64,000 nt of DNA from Pseudarthrobacter siccitolerans (lineage in GTDB: Bacteria > Actinomycetota > Actinomycetes > Actinomycetales > Micrococcaceae): positions 1,302,001-1,366,000 of the forward strand of contig NZ_JAUSXB010000001.1 of assembly GCF_030823375.1 (NCBI RefSeq), in the 5' to 3' direction. Below, piece after piece: positions 19,989-28,451 of the stretch (position 1 is the stretch's first letter; each line of letters begins with the position of its first letter). A program made the translations under genes and the position numbers. The notes beneath the pieces are model-generated. The model searched no databases and was not told the origin of the DNA. It saw only the letters and a program-made list of their open reading frames with translations.

Positions 19989-20618
19989 TCAGTCGATGGC
20001 TGCCAGGATCGTATTCAACGCATCCTCTGGCCTGGATCCCGGAACGTTCAGCAACGCGGCGCTGAATCGGTGACCGTCTGTACAAAGCATTGCTTGCTGA
20101 GCCCCGTCCTTAGTGGCGGTCCATCCGGACCATCCGCGGGCCAGGACCCATTCCGCCTTGATTGTGACCCCGCCTGGCACGAGCTCGGGGTCGTTGGCGC
20201 AGATTCGCTTGACCATGGGCAGCTCATCTCCGTCACCCGCGAGGTCCCCTCCGGCGAGAGTGGCGGCCGGGGCAGCAGATATGTCACCGGTTACCGCGGT
20301 GTATACGCACATGCTGGTTGCCGACTCTGAAGTTGAACCGGCTGGCGGCTGTACTCGCGGCAGGGCCGGAAACTTCACGAGGTACTTCTCGCCGGCGTCG
20401 CAGAACTGCGCAGACGGCAGCCCCGTTGTTGGTACTCGACTTGTTTCTTCGGAAGAAGGGCTTGCTGCGGCCGTAAGGGGCGACGACGGAGATGTCACTG
20501 CTGTGGATTCGGCACTGGGTTCGCTGGGAACAAGGGCGGCAGGTTGTTCGCTTCCGCATCCGTTCAAGGCAAGTGCTGTCAGTACGGCGGTAAGTACCGT
20601 GGCGAAGCTTTTGCGCAT
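19989..20618 (-). CDS. Small lipoprotein of unknown function
   Basis: A 209-residue predicted lipoprotein: MRKSFATVLTAVLTALAL followed by lipobox LNGC with Cys21. A Ser/Pro/Thr-rich, probably disordered stretch runs to about residue 80, then a small globular domain with four cysteines (FCDAG, SMCVY, RICAN, MLCTDG), which may form two disulfides. The C-terminal part resembles small cell-surface DUF3558-like lipoproteins in general layout, but no family can be named. ATG 20618 is chosen because GGGGGA precedes it; a TTG-type start further up is in frame. Faces the carboxypeptidase gene convergently. Confidence 0.65.
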   Translation of the reverse strand: MRKSFATVLTAVLTALALNGCGSEQPAALVPSEPSAESTAVTSPSSPLTAAASPSSEETSRVPTTGLPSAQFCDAGEKYLVKFPALPRVQPPAGSTSESATSMCVYTAVTGDISAAPAATLAGGDLAGDGDELPMVKRICANDPELVPGGVTIKAEWVLARGWSGWTATKDGAQQAMLCTDGHRFSAALLNVPGSRPEDALNTILAAID

Positions 20619-20784
20619 TGTGTCCCCCAAGTCATTCGCAATGATCCACAGTAACAGCACGGCTTGACCTGAAGCGCTGATTCGGTTATCTCAGGACAGT
20701 CTCCGCCAGGGATAACAGCTTCACGTCTTCACTGAGCCCTCCGACCAGTCCTAAGCGCATTTCAAATGGGTTACTTTGGTTCCT

Positions 20785-21189
20785 ATGCTGACTGGATTCA
20801 AGAACTTCATCATGAAGGGCAACGTTGTTGACCTTGCCGTCGCCGTCGTCATTGGCACCGCCTTCGGCGCGGTGGTCACCGCGCTGGTGAACAAGGTGCT
20901 GATGCCCTTCGTTGCCGCGATTGTGGGCTCCCCTAACTTCGACAGTTTCGCGAAGATTGAGCTAAACGGCAACGCCATCGAGTTCGGCGTCCTCCTGACA
21001 GCGATCGTGAATTTCCTCTTGATTTCGGCGGCCATCTACTTTGTAGTGGTGATGCCGATGAACCTTATGATCGAGCGTCGCAACCGCCGCCTCGGCATCA
21101 ACCAGGACGTGAAGAAGGACTCGGCGGAGGACCCGCAGATCGCGCTGCTAACCGAAATCCGGGATTCATTGCAGAGCCGGAGCCGTTAA
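20785..21189 (+). CDS. mscL: Large-conductance mechanosensitive channel
   Basis: Opens under membrane tension to release solutes on osmotic downshock; may complement trehalose accumulation by the glgX operon. The 134-residue protein begins MLTGFKNFIMKGNVVDLAVAVV, the conserved amphipathic helix and first membrane helix with the glycine-rich pore (IGTAFGAVVTALVNKVLMPF). A second helix lies near 75-100, and a charged cytosolic helix ends the protein (EDPQIALLTEIRDSL). ATG 20785 is chosen by homology; the ribosome site is weak. Confidence 0.95.
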   Translation: MLTGFKNFIMKGNVVDLAVAVVIGTAFGAVVTALVNKVLMPFVAAIVGSPNFDSFAKIELNGNAIEFGVLLTAIVNFLLISAAIYFVVVMPMNLMIERRNRRLGINQDVKKDSAEDPQIALLTEIRDSLQSRSR

Positions 21190-21213
21190 TCTTTGCCCCT
21201 TGCATCCAAAAAG

Positions 21214-21246
21214 CTGTGGCCCGTCTCCGTTGAAGGCGGGCCACAG
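21214..21246 (+). terminator. Hairpin after mscL
   Basis: CTGTGGCCCG and CGGGCCACAG form a perfect 10-bp stem with a 13-base loop, 25 bases after the mscL stop. Only a weak TTGCGTT tail follows. Confidence 0.65.
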
Positions 21247-21610
21247 TTGCGTTCACTATGTGGTTGGGCGGGCATTCATTGACACACTTACCCAGGACAT
21301 ACAGTGATTGCGCTATGGGGATGCAACGACAGCTCATGTCGTATCAACAGTACGATCCCTCACCGGCCTCGCCATTGCCATTTCCATTGATATAACGGTG
21401 ATTGCCCGTCTTGCGAATGCTTCGCCTCCTCAGCGGAGGCCGCCACATATTTCTGGTGCTGGGTGTTAATGCAACAGTCGCCCGAATTTCGGCTGCACAT
21501 TCTGACAACCCCTAATTTCCGTCTGCTCGTATGCCGTTGCTTCCTCAAGTCTTGCGAAGGATTTGCGCACCTACATCGTTATTGATAGCTGCGTCTCATA
21601 GATTGACGGC
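21247..21610 (+). other. Intergenic stretch upstream of the nitroreductase-like gene
   Basis: About 364 bases without a supported gene, visibly less GC-rich than the sequence to the left. It contains a small GCCTCC/GGAGGC hairpin near 21424-21440. It must hold the promoter of the 21611-24284 gene pair, but no confident -35/-10 pair was identified. Confidence 0.45.
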
Positions 21611-22693
21611 ATGGTTATGGATGCCGGAGCCCTTTGGCTCGACCTCGTTGATGACGTTCGCTGGTATCCCTCACCCCATAACTCCCAGCCGATCAAGCTG
21701 AGGGCCATCAGTGAGACGGTGGCAGTTGTTTACTACGACCTTGATCTTGGGCTACCTGCCGAATCGTTTGGTATCCCCTTTGGCCATGTCTGCGCAGGTG
21801 TCTTCCTGGAGTCCTTATCTGTGGTCGCGGCAGCCCGCGGCTACAGGACAATAGAATTCCTCGAACATTCGGAAATGGATTTCGCTGCCGCAGCCCGCTT
21901 GCATCGTATCGGGACAGTGCGATTGGAACCCATCCCCGAGGACGACGACGAGTTACAGTCCGCGGCTCACCGTCGATTGGCTGCATTCCGATCGAGACGA
22001 ACTTCCCGGCGGCCCTATGACAGCAGGCTTGTTGGCACAGAGTTACTGGCGTCAGCTTCTTCAATCGCCGCCGCGCAAGGATACGAATTCCGCTCGACCA
22101 CCGACGGCCGCATTGTTTCTTTACTTGTGCAAATCAATCAGAAGACCTTGTTTTCCGACTTGCGCAATGACGCCGTTTACGCCGAGATTATGCATTGGCT
22201 GCGGTTTTCGAAGGATGAAGCGGCCGCACTTGCCGATGGTCTTAGCGCAGAAACCATGATCATGCCGGGTCCTGTCCTTCGTTTCGCCATGCGGCACCGC
22301 GGCTTGTGGTCCTTCCCCGTAATCGGCGGCTTAATCAGAGCCATCTATTTGCGCACGATGCGTGGGGTACGCCAGCTCGGGTGGCTCGAAGGCCCGTTCG
22401 ACGAACCCGCGGATTACTTGGAAGCCGGGCGTACCTTCATGCGGGTCTGGCTATTCTTCTCTGAAAAAGGCGTTTGCCTTCATCCCTTCGGCACTGTCAT
22501 CACCAACCCGGTCTCTCACGCCGAATTCGTTCGGGCGGCGGGAATTAATGAAACCGCGGGCAGAATGGCCTGGATGCTCTTCAGGTTCGGATACAGCGCC
22601 ACCCCTCCAGCAGCGCACCGCCGCCCGGCCAGCTCGACCCTGCTTAGTCCATTGCCTGAGGACACACCACTACAGGAGCCCCTCCGTGAATAA
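21611..22693 (+). CDS. Nitroreductase-fold flavoprotein (probable)
   Basis: A 360-residue protein with the scattered marks of the FMN-binding nitroreductase superfamily: SPHNSQP near 21-27 (FMN-ribityl phosphate loop), SRRTSRRPYD near 128-137, and GVCLHPFGTVITN near 300, the C-terminal dimer/FMN strand. It is longer than classical nitroreductases and closer in size to the Acg-like branch. Its stop overlaps the next gene by eight bases (GTGAATAA), so both are translated together; a redox step on a compound activated by the neighbouring ligase is plausible but inferred. Two in-frame ATGs (21611, 21617) compete; neither has a strong ribosome site. Confidence 0.6.
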   Translation: MVMDAGALWLDLVDDVRWYPSPHNSQPIKLRAISETVAVVYYDLDLGLPAESFGIPFGHVCAGVFLESLSVVAAARGYRTIEFLEHSEMDFAAAARLHRIGTVRLEPIPEDDDELQSAAHRRLAAFRSRRTSRRPYDSRLVGTELLASASSIAAAQGYEFRSTTDGRIVSLLVQINQKTLFSDLRNDAVYAEIMHWLRFSKDEAAALADGLSAETMIMPGPVLRFAMRHRGLWSFPVIGGLIRAIYLRTMRGVRQLGWLEGPFDEPADYLEAGRTFMRVWLFFSEKGVCLHPFGTVITNPVSHAEFVRAAGINETAGRMAWMLFRFGYSATPPAAHRRPASSTLLSPLPEDTPLQEPLRE

Positions 22694-24284
22694 AGCGTTC
22701 GTATTCGCATTCGTTTTTCTGATGGACAGGTTCGTTGGCCTGTTCACCCCAAGGATTTCCACGCACCGGATACTGCTCATGCCTGGGATCGAACCTTTCC
22801 GGTGGACCGCCGGGCGGTGGAGGGCGTGGCGGACCTTTGAAATGGCGGCCAAACGAGTGCCTGCCTATCGCGAGTTCCTCGCCGAACATGGGGTACCTGT
22901 AAAGCTCTCCCTCAGAGGCAATACCCTTACGCAGGCGTTCGCAGGGCTCCCGGAAATGGATAAGGACAGCTATATCAAGCGCTGGACCATTCCTGCCCGC
23001 AGCGTGGGTGGCGTTCTTCCCCGCCACGGTGTCGTAGTGGATGAATCGTCCGGAAGCTCTGGTGTTCCCACCAGCTGGGTGCGTGGCCTGGAGGAACGCC
23101 TCGCCACTCGGCAGTTGCTCCAGGTTGGTTTTTCGCGGACTGCTGAGACGCTCAAGAAGCAACCGTTCGTGCTCAACTGCTTCTCCCTTGGCGCATGGGC
23201 AACGGGGATGAACGTCAGCACTTCTCTCACGGACGTCACAATGATCAAATCCATCGGGCCGGACCGTGACAAGGTCATCGCCACGATGCTCGAATTCGGG
23301 ACGGACTACACCTACATCATCCTCAGTTACCCGCCCTTCCTGAAGGCTTTGTTCGAAGATGAACGCATCGATTGGGAAGACTACGACATCGTCGCGGCGT
23401 TCGGTGGCGAGGGCATCAGCGAGAACATGCGCGGGCACATCACAAAGTACGCCCACAGCGCTTTCGGCTCCTACGGGGCCTCCGACCTGGAAATCAACAT
23501 TGCAATAGAGACTGACTACACAGTGGCGCTCCGTCAGGCCATCGCCGCGGATCCGGCGCTGTCGGCGCGGCTCACCAAGCAGGACGAGTACGGTGTGCTC
23601 CCGATGATCTTCCAGTTCAACCCCTACGACTACCTCCTTGAAACAAATGCGGATGGCGAACTGATCGTCACGATCGTACGGAAAGAGAACGTCAACCCGC
23701 GCATCCGCTACAACATCCATGACCGCGGGCACGTGCTGCGCGTCCGCGACCTCAACGCCGTACTCAAGGAATTCGGACTCGACCACATCATTCGCCAACA
23801 GTTCCTCGATTTGCCCTTGCTGTTCCATTACGGCAGGAGCGACCTGTCCGTCGACTTCAACGGCGCGGTTGTTGCACCGGATGCCCTCCGGGACGTCCTC
23901 AGCAGCGACCGCAGGCTTCTCGCAGCCGTAGAAAACCACCGACTTGTTAGTTTCGAGGACGAGCAAGGAAACCGGCAGCTGCACATCGCGCTGCAGCTCA
24001 CCGCAAAAGCCACCCAAGAGCGCACCTTGGACCGGGTCGCGTACAGGAACTACATCCTTGCGCAACTGAGAGAGATGAACGGCGATTTCAACAACGCGAT
24101 CCTCACATCACCCGAGACAAGCTTGCCCACGGTTGCGTTCTATCCGCTGCGAACCGGCCCGTTCAAGTCTGACGGCGCAAAACTCAAAAACGAGTACGTT
24201 TGGCAACTCGGCCCCTCAGCTCCCCAAGACTGGGCCCTGGACCTAACCTTCCGAGCCCAGAAGAATTCCGCAACCGCTCCCTGA
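22686..24284 (+). CDS. PaaK/CapK-like adenylate-forming enzyme
   Basis: Resembles phenylacetate-CoA ligase-type acyl adenylases. The 532-residue protein has VVDESSGSSGVPTSW (117-131), matching the Ser/Gly-rich ATP-phosphate loop; GSYGASDLEI (261-270) in place of the YG-x-T/S-E motif; and NPRIRYNIHDRG, matching the hinge region ahead of the C-terminal lid. The N-terminus has a short hydrophobic stretch (VFAFVFLMDRFVGLF) unusual for soluble PaaK. GTG 22686 has AGGAG seven bases upstream and overlaps the preceding gene. Acid substrate unknown; CapK-like members occur in polysaccharide clusters, which would suit the neighbouring envelope genes. Confidence 0.7.
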   Translation: MNKAFVFAFVFLMDRFVGLFTPRISTHRILLMPGIEPFRWTAGRWRAWRTFEMAAKRVPAYREFLAEHGVPVKLSLRGNTLTQAFAGLPEMDKDSYIKRWTIPARSVGGVLPRHGVVVDESSGSSGVPTSWVRGLEERLATRQLLQVGFSRTAETLKKQPFVLNCFSLGAWATGMNVSTSLTDVTMIKSIGPDRDKVIATMLEFGTDYTYIILSYPPFLKALFEDERIDWEDYDIVAAFGGEGISENMRGHITKYAHSAFGSYGASDLEINIAIETDYTVALRQAIAADPALSARLTKQDEYGVLPMIFQFNPYDYLLETNADGELIVTIVRKENVNPRIRYNIHDRGHVLRVRDLNAVLKEFGLDHIIRQQFLDLPLLFHYGRSDLSVDFNGAVVAPDALRDVLSSDRRLLAAVENHRLVSFEDEQGNRQLHIALQLTAKATQERTLDRVAYRNYILAQLREMNGDFNNAILTSPETSLPTVAFYPLRTGPFKSDGAKLKNEYVWQLGPSAPQDWALDLTFRAQKNSATAP

Positions 24285-24376
24285 AACGTGGGATGACGTT
24301 TTGCAACGCCCCCTGCCAGCGTCTGCACCACCAGGCATCAGGCTGTTGGCTTGCCGCTCTTCGGTTACTTAAACCA

Positions 24377-24406
24377 GCGGGCCGTCTCCTGATGGAGACG
24401 GCCCGC
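24377..24406. terminator. Bidirectional terminator between the PaaK-like gene and glmM
   Basis: Perfect 13-bp stem GCGGGCCGTCTCC, loop TGAT, GGAGACGGCCCGC. TTTGCGTT follows on the plus strand and TGGTTTAAG on the minus strand. It sits between convergent genes, 16 bases from the glmM stop. Confidence 0.85.
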
Positions 24407-24422
24407 TTTGCGTTGGTACTGG

Positions 24423-25784
24423 TTACTCGCTGACGAGCTCCAGGGCGAGTTCGGAACGGACCACCTGGGCCAAGTGTTCCGCAATGGACTGAGCCGTCTC
24501 TTCGTCTGCAGCTTCCACCATAACCCGGACCACGGGTTCGGTGCCGGAGGGGCGGAGGAGAACGCGGCCGGTGTCACCCAGCGCAGCTTCCGCCGCGGCC
24601 ACGGCCTGGGCCAGGACTTCGTTGCTGCCTGCCTTGGTGCGGTCCACACCTTTGACGTTGATGAGAACCTGGGGAAGCTTGGTCATCACGGTGGCGAGTT
24701 CCTTGAGCGGTTTCCCGGTCAGGGCTATCTGGGCAGCAAGCTGCAGGCCGGTGAGGACGCCGTCGCCGGTGGTGGCATGGTCGGCGAAGATCACGTGGCC
24801 GGACTGTTCGCCGCCCAGGTTGAAGCCGCCGTCGCGCATTTCCTCGAGAACGTACCGGTCCCCCACGGCGGTTTCGCGGATGCTGATGCCGGCTTCCCGG
24901 AGGGCGATCTTCAGGCCGAGGTTGCTCATCACGGTGGCCACGAGGACATCGTCCCTCAGCTTGCCTGATGCTTTGAGGGCGACCGCGAGGATGGCCATAA
25001 TCTGGTCACCGTCCACCTCAGTCCCCTCATGGTCCACTGCGAGGCAGCGGTCGGCATCGCCGTCGTGGGCGATGCCAAGGTCTGCGCTGTACTTCAAGAC
25101 CGCTTCCTTGAGGGGCCCCAGGTGGGTTGAGCCGACGCCGTCGTTGATGTTGTGGCCGTCCGGGTCAGCACCGATGACAATGACGTTCGCGCCAGCGTCC
25201 TTGAAGACCTGGGGTGAGCAGCCACTGGCGGCACCGTGGGCGCAGTCGAGGACGACGGTGAGGCCGTCCAGGTTGTGCGGCAGCGTCTGGAGGAGGTGGA
25301 CGATGTAGCGGTCCTCGGCGTCCGAGAAGCGCTGGATGCGGCCTACGTCCGCGCCGACCGGCCGCACTGCTTCCTTGGACATCTGGGCCTCGATGGCGTC
25401 CTCCACCTCGTCGGGCAGCTTCTGGCCGCCTCGAGCGAAGAACTTGATGCCGTTGTCCGGTGCGGGGTTGTGCGAGGCGGAGATCATCACCCCAAAATCC
25501 GCGTCCAGGTCGGCCACGAGGTAGGCGGCTGCGGGAGTGGGGAGGACGCCGGCGTCGTACACGTCAACGCCCGAGCTGGAGAGCCCGGCCTCCACGGCGG
25601 CGGCGATGAACTCGCCGCTGGCGCGCGGGTCGCGGGCCACCACGGCGCGCGGCCGGGAGCCGTTGGAGTTGCGGTCGTGGCCGAGCACGACGGCGGCCGC
25701 CTGGGCCAGCTGCATCGCCAGCTCCGCGGTCAACAGACCGTTCGCCAGCCCCCGGACACCATCAGTTCCAAATAATCTAGACAC
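24423..25784 (-). CDS. glmM: Phosphoglucosamine mutase
   Basis: Interconverts glucosamine 6-phosphate and 1-phosphate on the way to UDP-GlcNAc, following GlmS. The 453-residue protein starts [12 protein letters not shown] and carries the phosphoserine loop ISASHNP with S104, the metal loop DGDADRC and the substrate-specific GEQSGHVIF, ending with [15 protein letters not shown] for phosphate binding. GTG start. In related genomes glmM follows rpsI; here an acyltransferase and glycosyltransferases lie between them. Confidence 0.96.
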   Translation of the reverse strand: MSRLFGTDGVRGLANGLLTAELAMQLAQAAAVVLGHDRNSNGSRPRAVVARDPRASGEFIAAAVEAGLSSSGVDVYDAGVLPTPAAAYLVADLDADFGVMISASHNPAPDNGIKFFARGGQKLPDEVEDAIEAQMSKEAVRPVGADVGRIQRFSDAEDRYIVHLLQTLPHNLDGLTVVLDCAHGAASGCSPQVFKDAGANVIVIGADPDGHNINDGVGSTHLGPLKEAVLKYSADLGIAHDGDADRCLAVDHEGTEVDGDQIMAILAVALKASGKLRDDVLVATVMSNLGLKIALREAGISIRETAVGDRYVLEEMRDGGFNLGGEQSGHVIFADHATTGDGVLTGLQLAAQIALTGKPLKELATVMTKLPQVLINVKGVDRTKAGSNEVLAQAVAAAEAALGDTGRVLLRPSGTEPVVRVMVEAADEETAQSIAEHLAQVVRSELALELVSE

Positions 25785-25916
25785 CGGTCAAGTGTATGGG
25801 ATGCGGCTCTTCTACCCGCGGCCGGGATCAAAAGGTGCCCAAGAATTCGGGCCGACACGAGGACGGTTCATATGTCATTGCGTGAGGATCTCCGGCAACG
25901 ACTCATTTCGGCACGG

Positions 25917-27008
25917 CTAGCGTCGTGCCACTGCGGCGGCCTTCGCGGAGCGCATGCGATCCGTGATGATTTGGCCAGCGCCGCCCGCCAACCGCTGGCT
26001 CGGCCTTTCCACCAGACGGAAGAAGATCTCGGCTGCCAGCAGCGACAAGGGGAAGGCGATGAGTGCGACGTACAAGGGGTTTGTCGCGTGAAGAAGGAAG
26101 GCGACGGACACAACGATCGGTTCATGGACCAAGTAGAGGCTGAATGACCGTATTCCTAGCCAGTGAATCACGGAATTATTGCCTATTGCGATTGTTGGCG
26201 ACCACGCGATGAATGCAAAGATCAGCAGTGCGCCGCCAATGGAAGCCGTGGCGATGAAAACCGGCAGCTGAGGGAAAAGCCACTGCGAACACAGCAGAAC
26301 TATGGATGCGACAAGCAGGCCGGCCCATCCGAAGGCTCCTACTTTCCCTCCCCACCGCTCCAAGACATCGCGCCTTGCGGCCATGAGAACACCGACTCCG
26401 AACATCGGAAGGTATACCGGAAGCGCCACGTACAGCAGGTTCCCGACCGCGATAAAGAGAAAAAGGCCCACAATGCCGGGAACCCACGTGCGCCGCACGC
26501 GAATGGCGACCACGACGTAAAGGGGCAAAAGTAGAGAAAAAAGCATCTCCCACTGGAGCGACCAGAGCGGCGAGTTGAGCGAACCGGCACCTCGTAGCAA
26601 GAAGGCATCAACGAGTACATTAGACGCCTCATCATGCAGGTTCACCCACGAGCTGAGTTCTGGGCTCGCCACCCGCGGAACTGTCCAGGCCATCAGTAGC
26701 GCGAGAATCAGGGAAGCCCAGACGGGTAAATAGATCCTGACCATACGCTTCGGGAAGTAGGCCCGCCATCGTGGTCGAGAGGCGCCAGTAAAGGGAATAG
26801 TCAGGACGAATCCTGACAGGATGAAGAAAACGTAAACTGCTTCTTTGCCGGCCCAGAGCAGGTGAAGCGGTGTGAAAGTTGCCCACCAGACCCACCAGTC
26901 CATCGGTGCCACGCCGCCGCTTTCGATAGCTCCAACAAGCTGCGGCGATACGAGGAGGCAGTGGTGTATGAGCACTACCAGCGCGGCAAGGCCCCTCAAC
27001 CCATTCAA
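25917..27008 (-). CDS. Membrane O-acyltransferase, acyltransferase-3 (OafA-like) family
   Basis: A 363-residue integral membrane protein with about ten hydrophobic helices. NGLRGLAALVVLIHHC at the N-terminus holds the family's invariant RG and the catalytic His of the HH pair; VFFILSGFVLTIPF is the second family motif. Such enzymes O-acylate cell-surface sugars or lipids. The start is unclear: TTG 27008 gives an N-terminus already at the motif, the frame is open to about 27090 with no ATG or GTG, and no good ribosome site was seen. It diverges from the GT2-GtrA gene and probably shares a regulatory gap of about 204 bases. Confidence 0.8.
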   Translation of the reverse strand: MNGLRGLAALVVLIHHCLLVSPQLVGAIESGGVAPMDWWVWWATFTPLHLLWAGKEAVYVFFILSGFVLTIPFTGASRPRWRAYFPKRMVRIYLPVWASLILALLMAWTVPRVASPELSSWVNLHDEASNVLVDAFLLRGAGSLNSPLWSLQWEMLFSLLLPLYVVVAIRVRRTWVPGIVGLFLFIAVGNLLYVALPVYLPMFGVGVLMAARRDVLERWGGKVGAFGWAGLLVASIVLLCSQWLFPQLPVFIATASIGGALLIFAFIAWSPTIAIGNNSVIHWLGIRSFSLYLVHEPIVVSVAFLLHATNPLYVALIAFPLSLLAAEIFFRLVERPSQRLAGGAGQIITDRMRSAKAAAVARR

Positions 27009-27212
27009 GCGCAGTGTAGCGCGAGTGTACGCGGATGTTTTCGGACTCCCCCATGCGCCAACATTAGGGTCCGGGCGAATTCGTGCACCTCAGTAGTGAC
27101 TACGTGTATCCCAGCACACCCATAAACGTGGACTACTTGGTTTTTTGAGCGGGTACTTGTCTTTCGTGAAAAGCCTCGCCACCGGTCATGAACCACCCCT
27201 ACCATTCGATGC

Positions 27213-28451
27213 ATGACACCTAGCTATGGGGGCTTGGCGCTCGAAATTGTGGTACCGGTTTTCAATGAGGAAGCCGTACTCAAAAACAGCATCTCAAGGC
27301 TCGCCGAATATCTGACGCTCGAAATGCCGTCGACGTGGAAAATCACTATTGCGGACAATGCAAGCACCGACCGAACCCCGGAGATTGCTGCTCGACTCAG
27401 CGAGCAATTGCCCAACGTCGAGTACCGCCGTCTGGAAGTAAAGGGACGAGGGTACGCTCTCCGGGATGCCTGGGGAGCTTCTGAGGCAAAAGTTCTTGCC
27501 TACTTGGATGTAGACCTATCGACTGACCTCGCTGCGCTTCCGCCTTTGGTGGCGCCCCTCCTGTCAGGGCACTCCGATATTTCTATAGGCACCCGATTGG
27601 GACAGAGCTCTCGGGTCAGCCGCGGTGCTAAGCGGGAATTCATTTCGCGTTCGTACAATTTCCTGCTGCGTCGGACCATGCAGGTGCGCTTTTCGGATGC
27701 GCAGTGTGGCTTTAAGGCAATTCGGGCGGATGTGGCAAAACGCTTGCTTCCACATGTTGAGGACAATGGCTGGTTCTTTGATACTGAGCTGCTCATCATT
27801 GCGGAACGTTCTGGACTCCGTATCCACGAAATTCCGGTGGACTGGATCGACGATCCCGACAGCCGGGTAGATATCAAGCAGACAGCTTACGACGACCTCC
27901 GAGGAATGGTCCGGGTGGCCAGCTCGCTAATAAAAGGGTTAATTCCAGTTCAGGCGATTTACGCCGAGCTCGGCCGGCGCCCCATCGTGCCGCCTGGCCG
28001 TCCCAGCTTCTTCGGGCAAGTTATCCGGTTTGGCCTCGTTGGTGTTGTCTCCACGCTCGCTTTCGCACTGCTCTATCTGGTGCTCCAAGGTCCGTTCGGC
28101 GCCCAGCAGGCCAACTTTCTAGCCCTGCTCATGACAGCTGTCGGTAACACGGCCGCCAACCGACGATTCACATTTGGCATCAGCGGACCGGCCAAATTGA
28201 TTACCCAGCAATTCCAGGGTTTGGTCGTATTTTTGATGGCTTGGGGAATTAGTTCATCGTCGCTTCTTGTACTCCATGCAGTCAACGGCGACGCCTCACC
28301 TAGCTCGGAGCTGCTAACCCTGACGGCCGCCAACATCTTCGCAACGCTGATGCGGTTCGTTCTACTCCGGATCTGGGTCTTCCGAGTACGACTCAGTGCA
28401 GGCCGGTCCGCGGTGCTTGCGCTCCGCCCAGCAGGACAGTCCGTTCGTTGA
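27213..28451 (+). CDS. GT2 polyprenyl-phosphate sugar transferase fused to GtrA
   Basis: A 412-residue fusion. Residues 10-240 form a DPM1/DpgS-like GT-A domain (IVVPVFNEE, ADNASTDRT, metal site YLDVDLSTD at 97-105, then CGFKAIR), which would load a sugar on polyprenyl phosphate. Residues about 255-385 form a GtrA domain with four membrane helices (FGQVIRFGLVGVVSTLAFALLYL, GNTAANRRFTF), a family implicated in moving such lipid-linked sugars outward. Its stop overlaps the next gene's TTG start, so the three GT genes form one operon. The fusion puts donor synthesis and translocation in one chain; sugar unknown. Confidence 0.85.
   Translation: MTPSYGGLALEIVVPVFNEEAVLKNSISRLAEYLTLEMPSTWKITIADNASTDRTPEIAARLSEQLPNVEYRRLEVKGRGYALRDAWGASEAKVLAYLDVDLSTDLAALPPLVAPLLSGHSDISIGTRLGQSSRVSRGAKREFISRSYNFLLRRTMQVRFSDAQCGFKAIRADVAKRLLPHVEDNGWFFDTELLIIAERSGLRIHEIPVDWIDDPDSRVDIKQTAYDDLRGMVRVASSLIKGLIPVQAIYAELGRRPIVPPGRPSFFGQVIRFGLVGVVSTLAFALLYLVLQGPFGAQQANFLALLMTAVGNTAANRRFTFGISGPAKLITQQFQGLVVFLMAWGISSSSLLVLHAVNGDASPSSELLTLTAANIFATLMRFVLLRIWVFRVRLSAGRSAVLALRPAGQSVR

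Noticed and set aside
22362..22685. Extension of the PaaK-like gene by 108 codons upstream
   Set aside because: That part lies inside the nitroreductase-like gene in another frame, and GTG 22686 has a good ribosome site and a sensible N-terminus.
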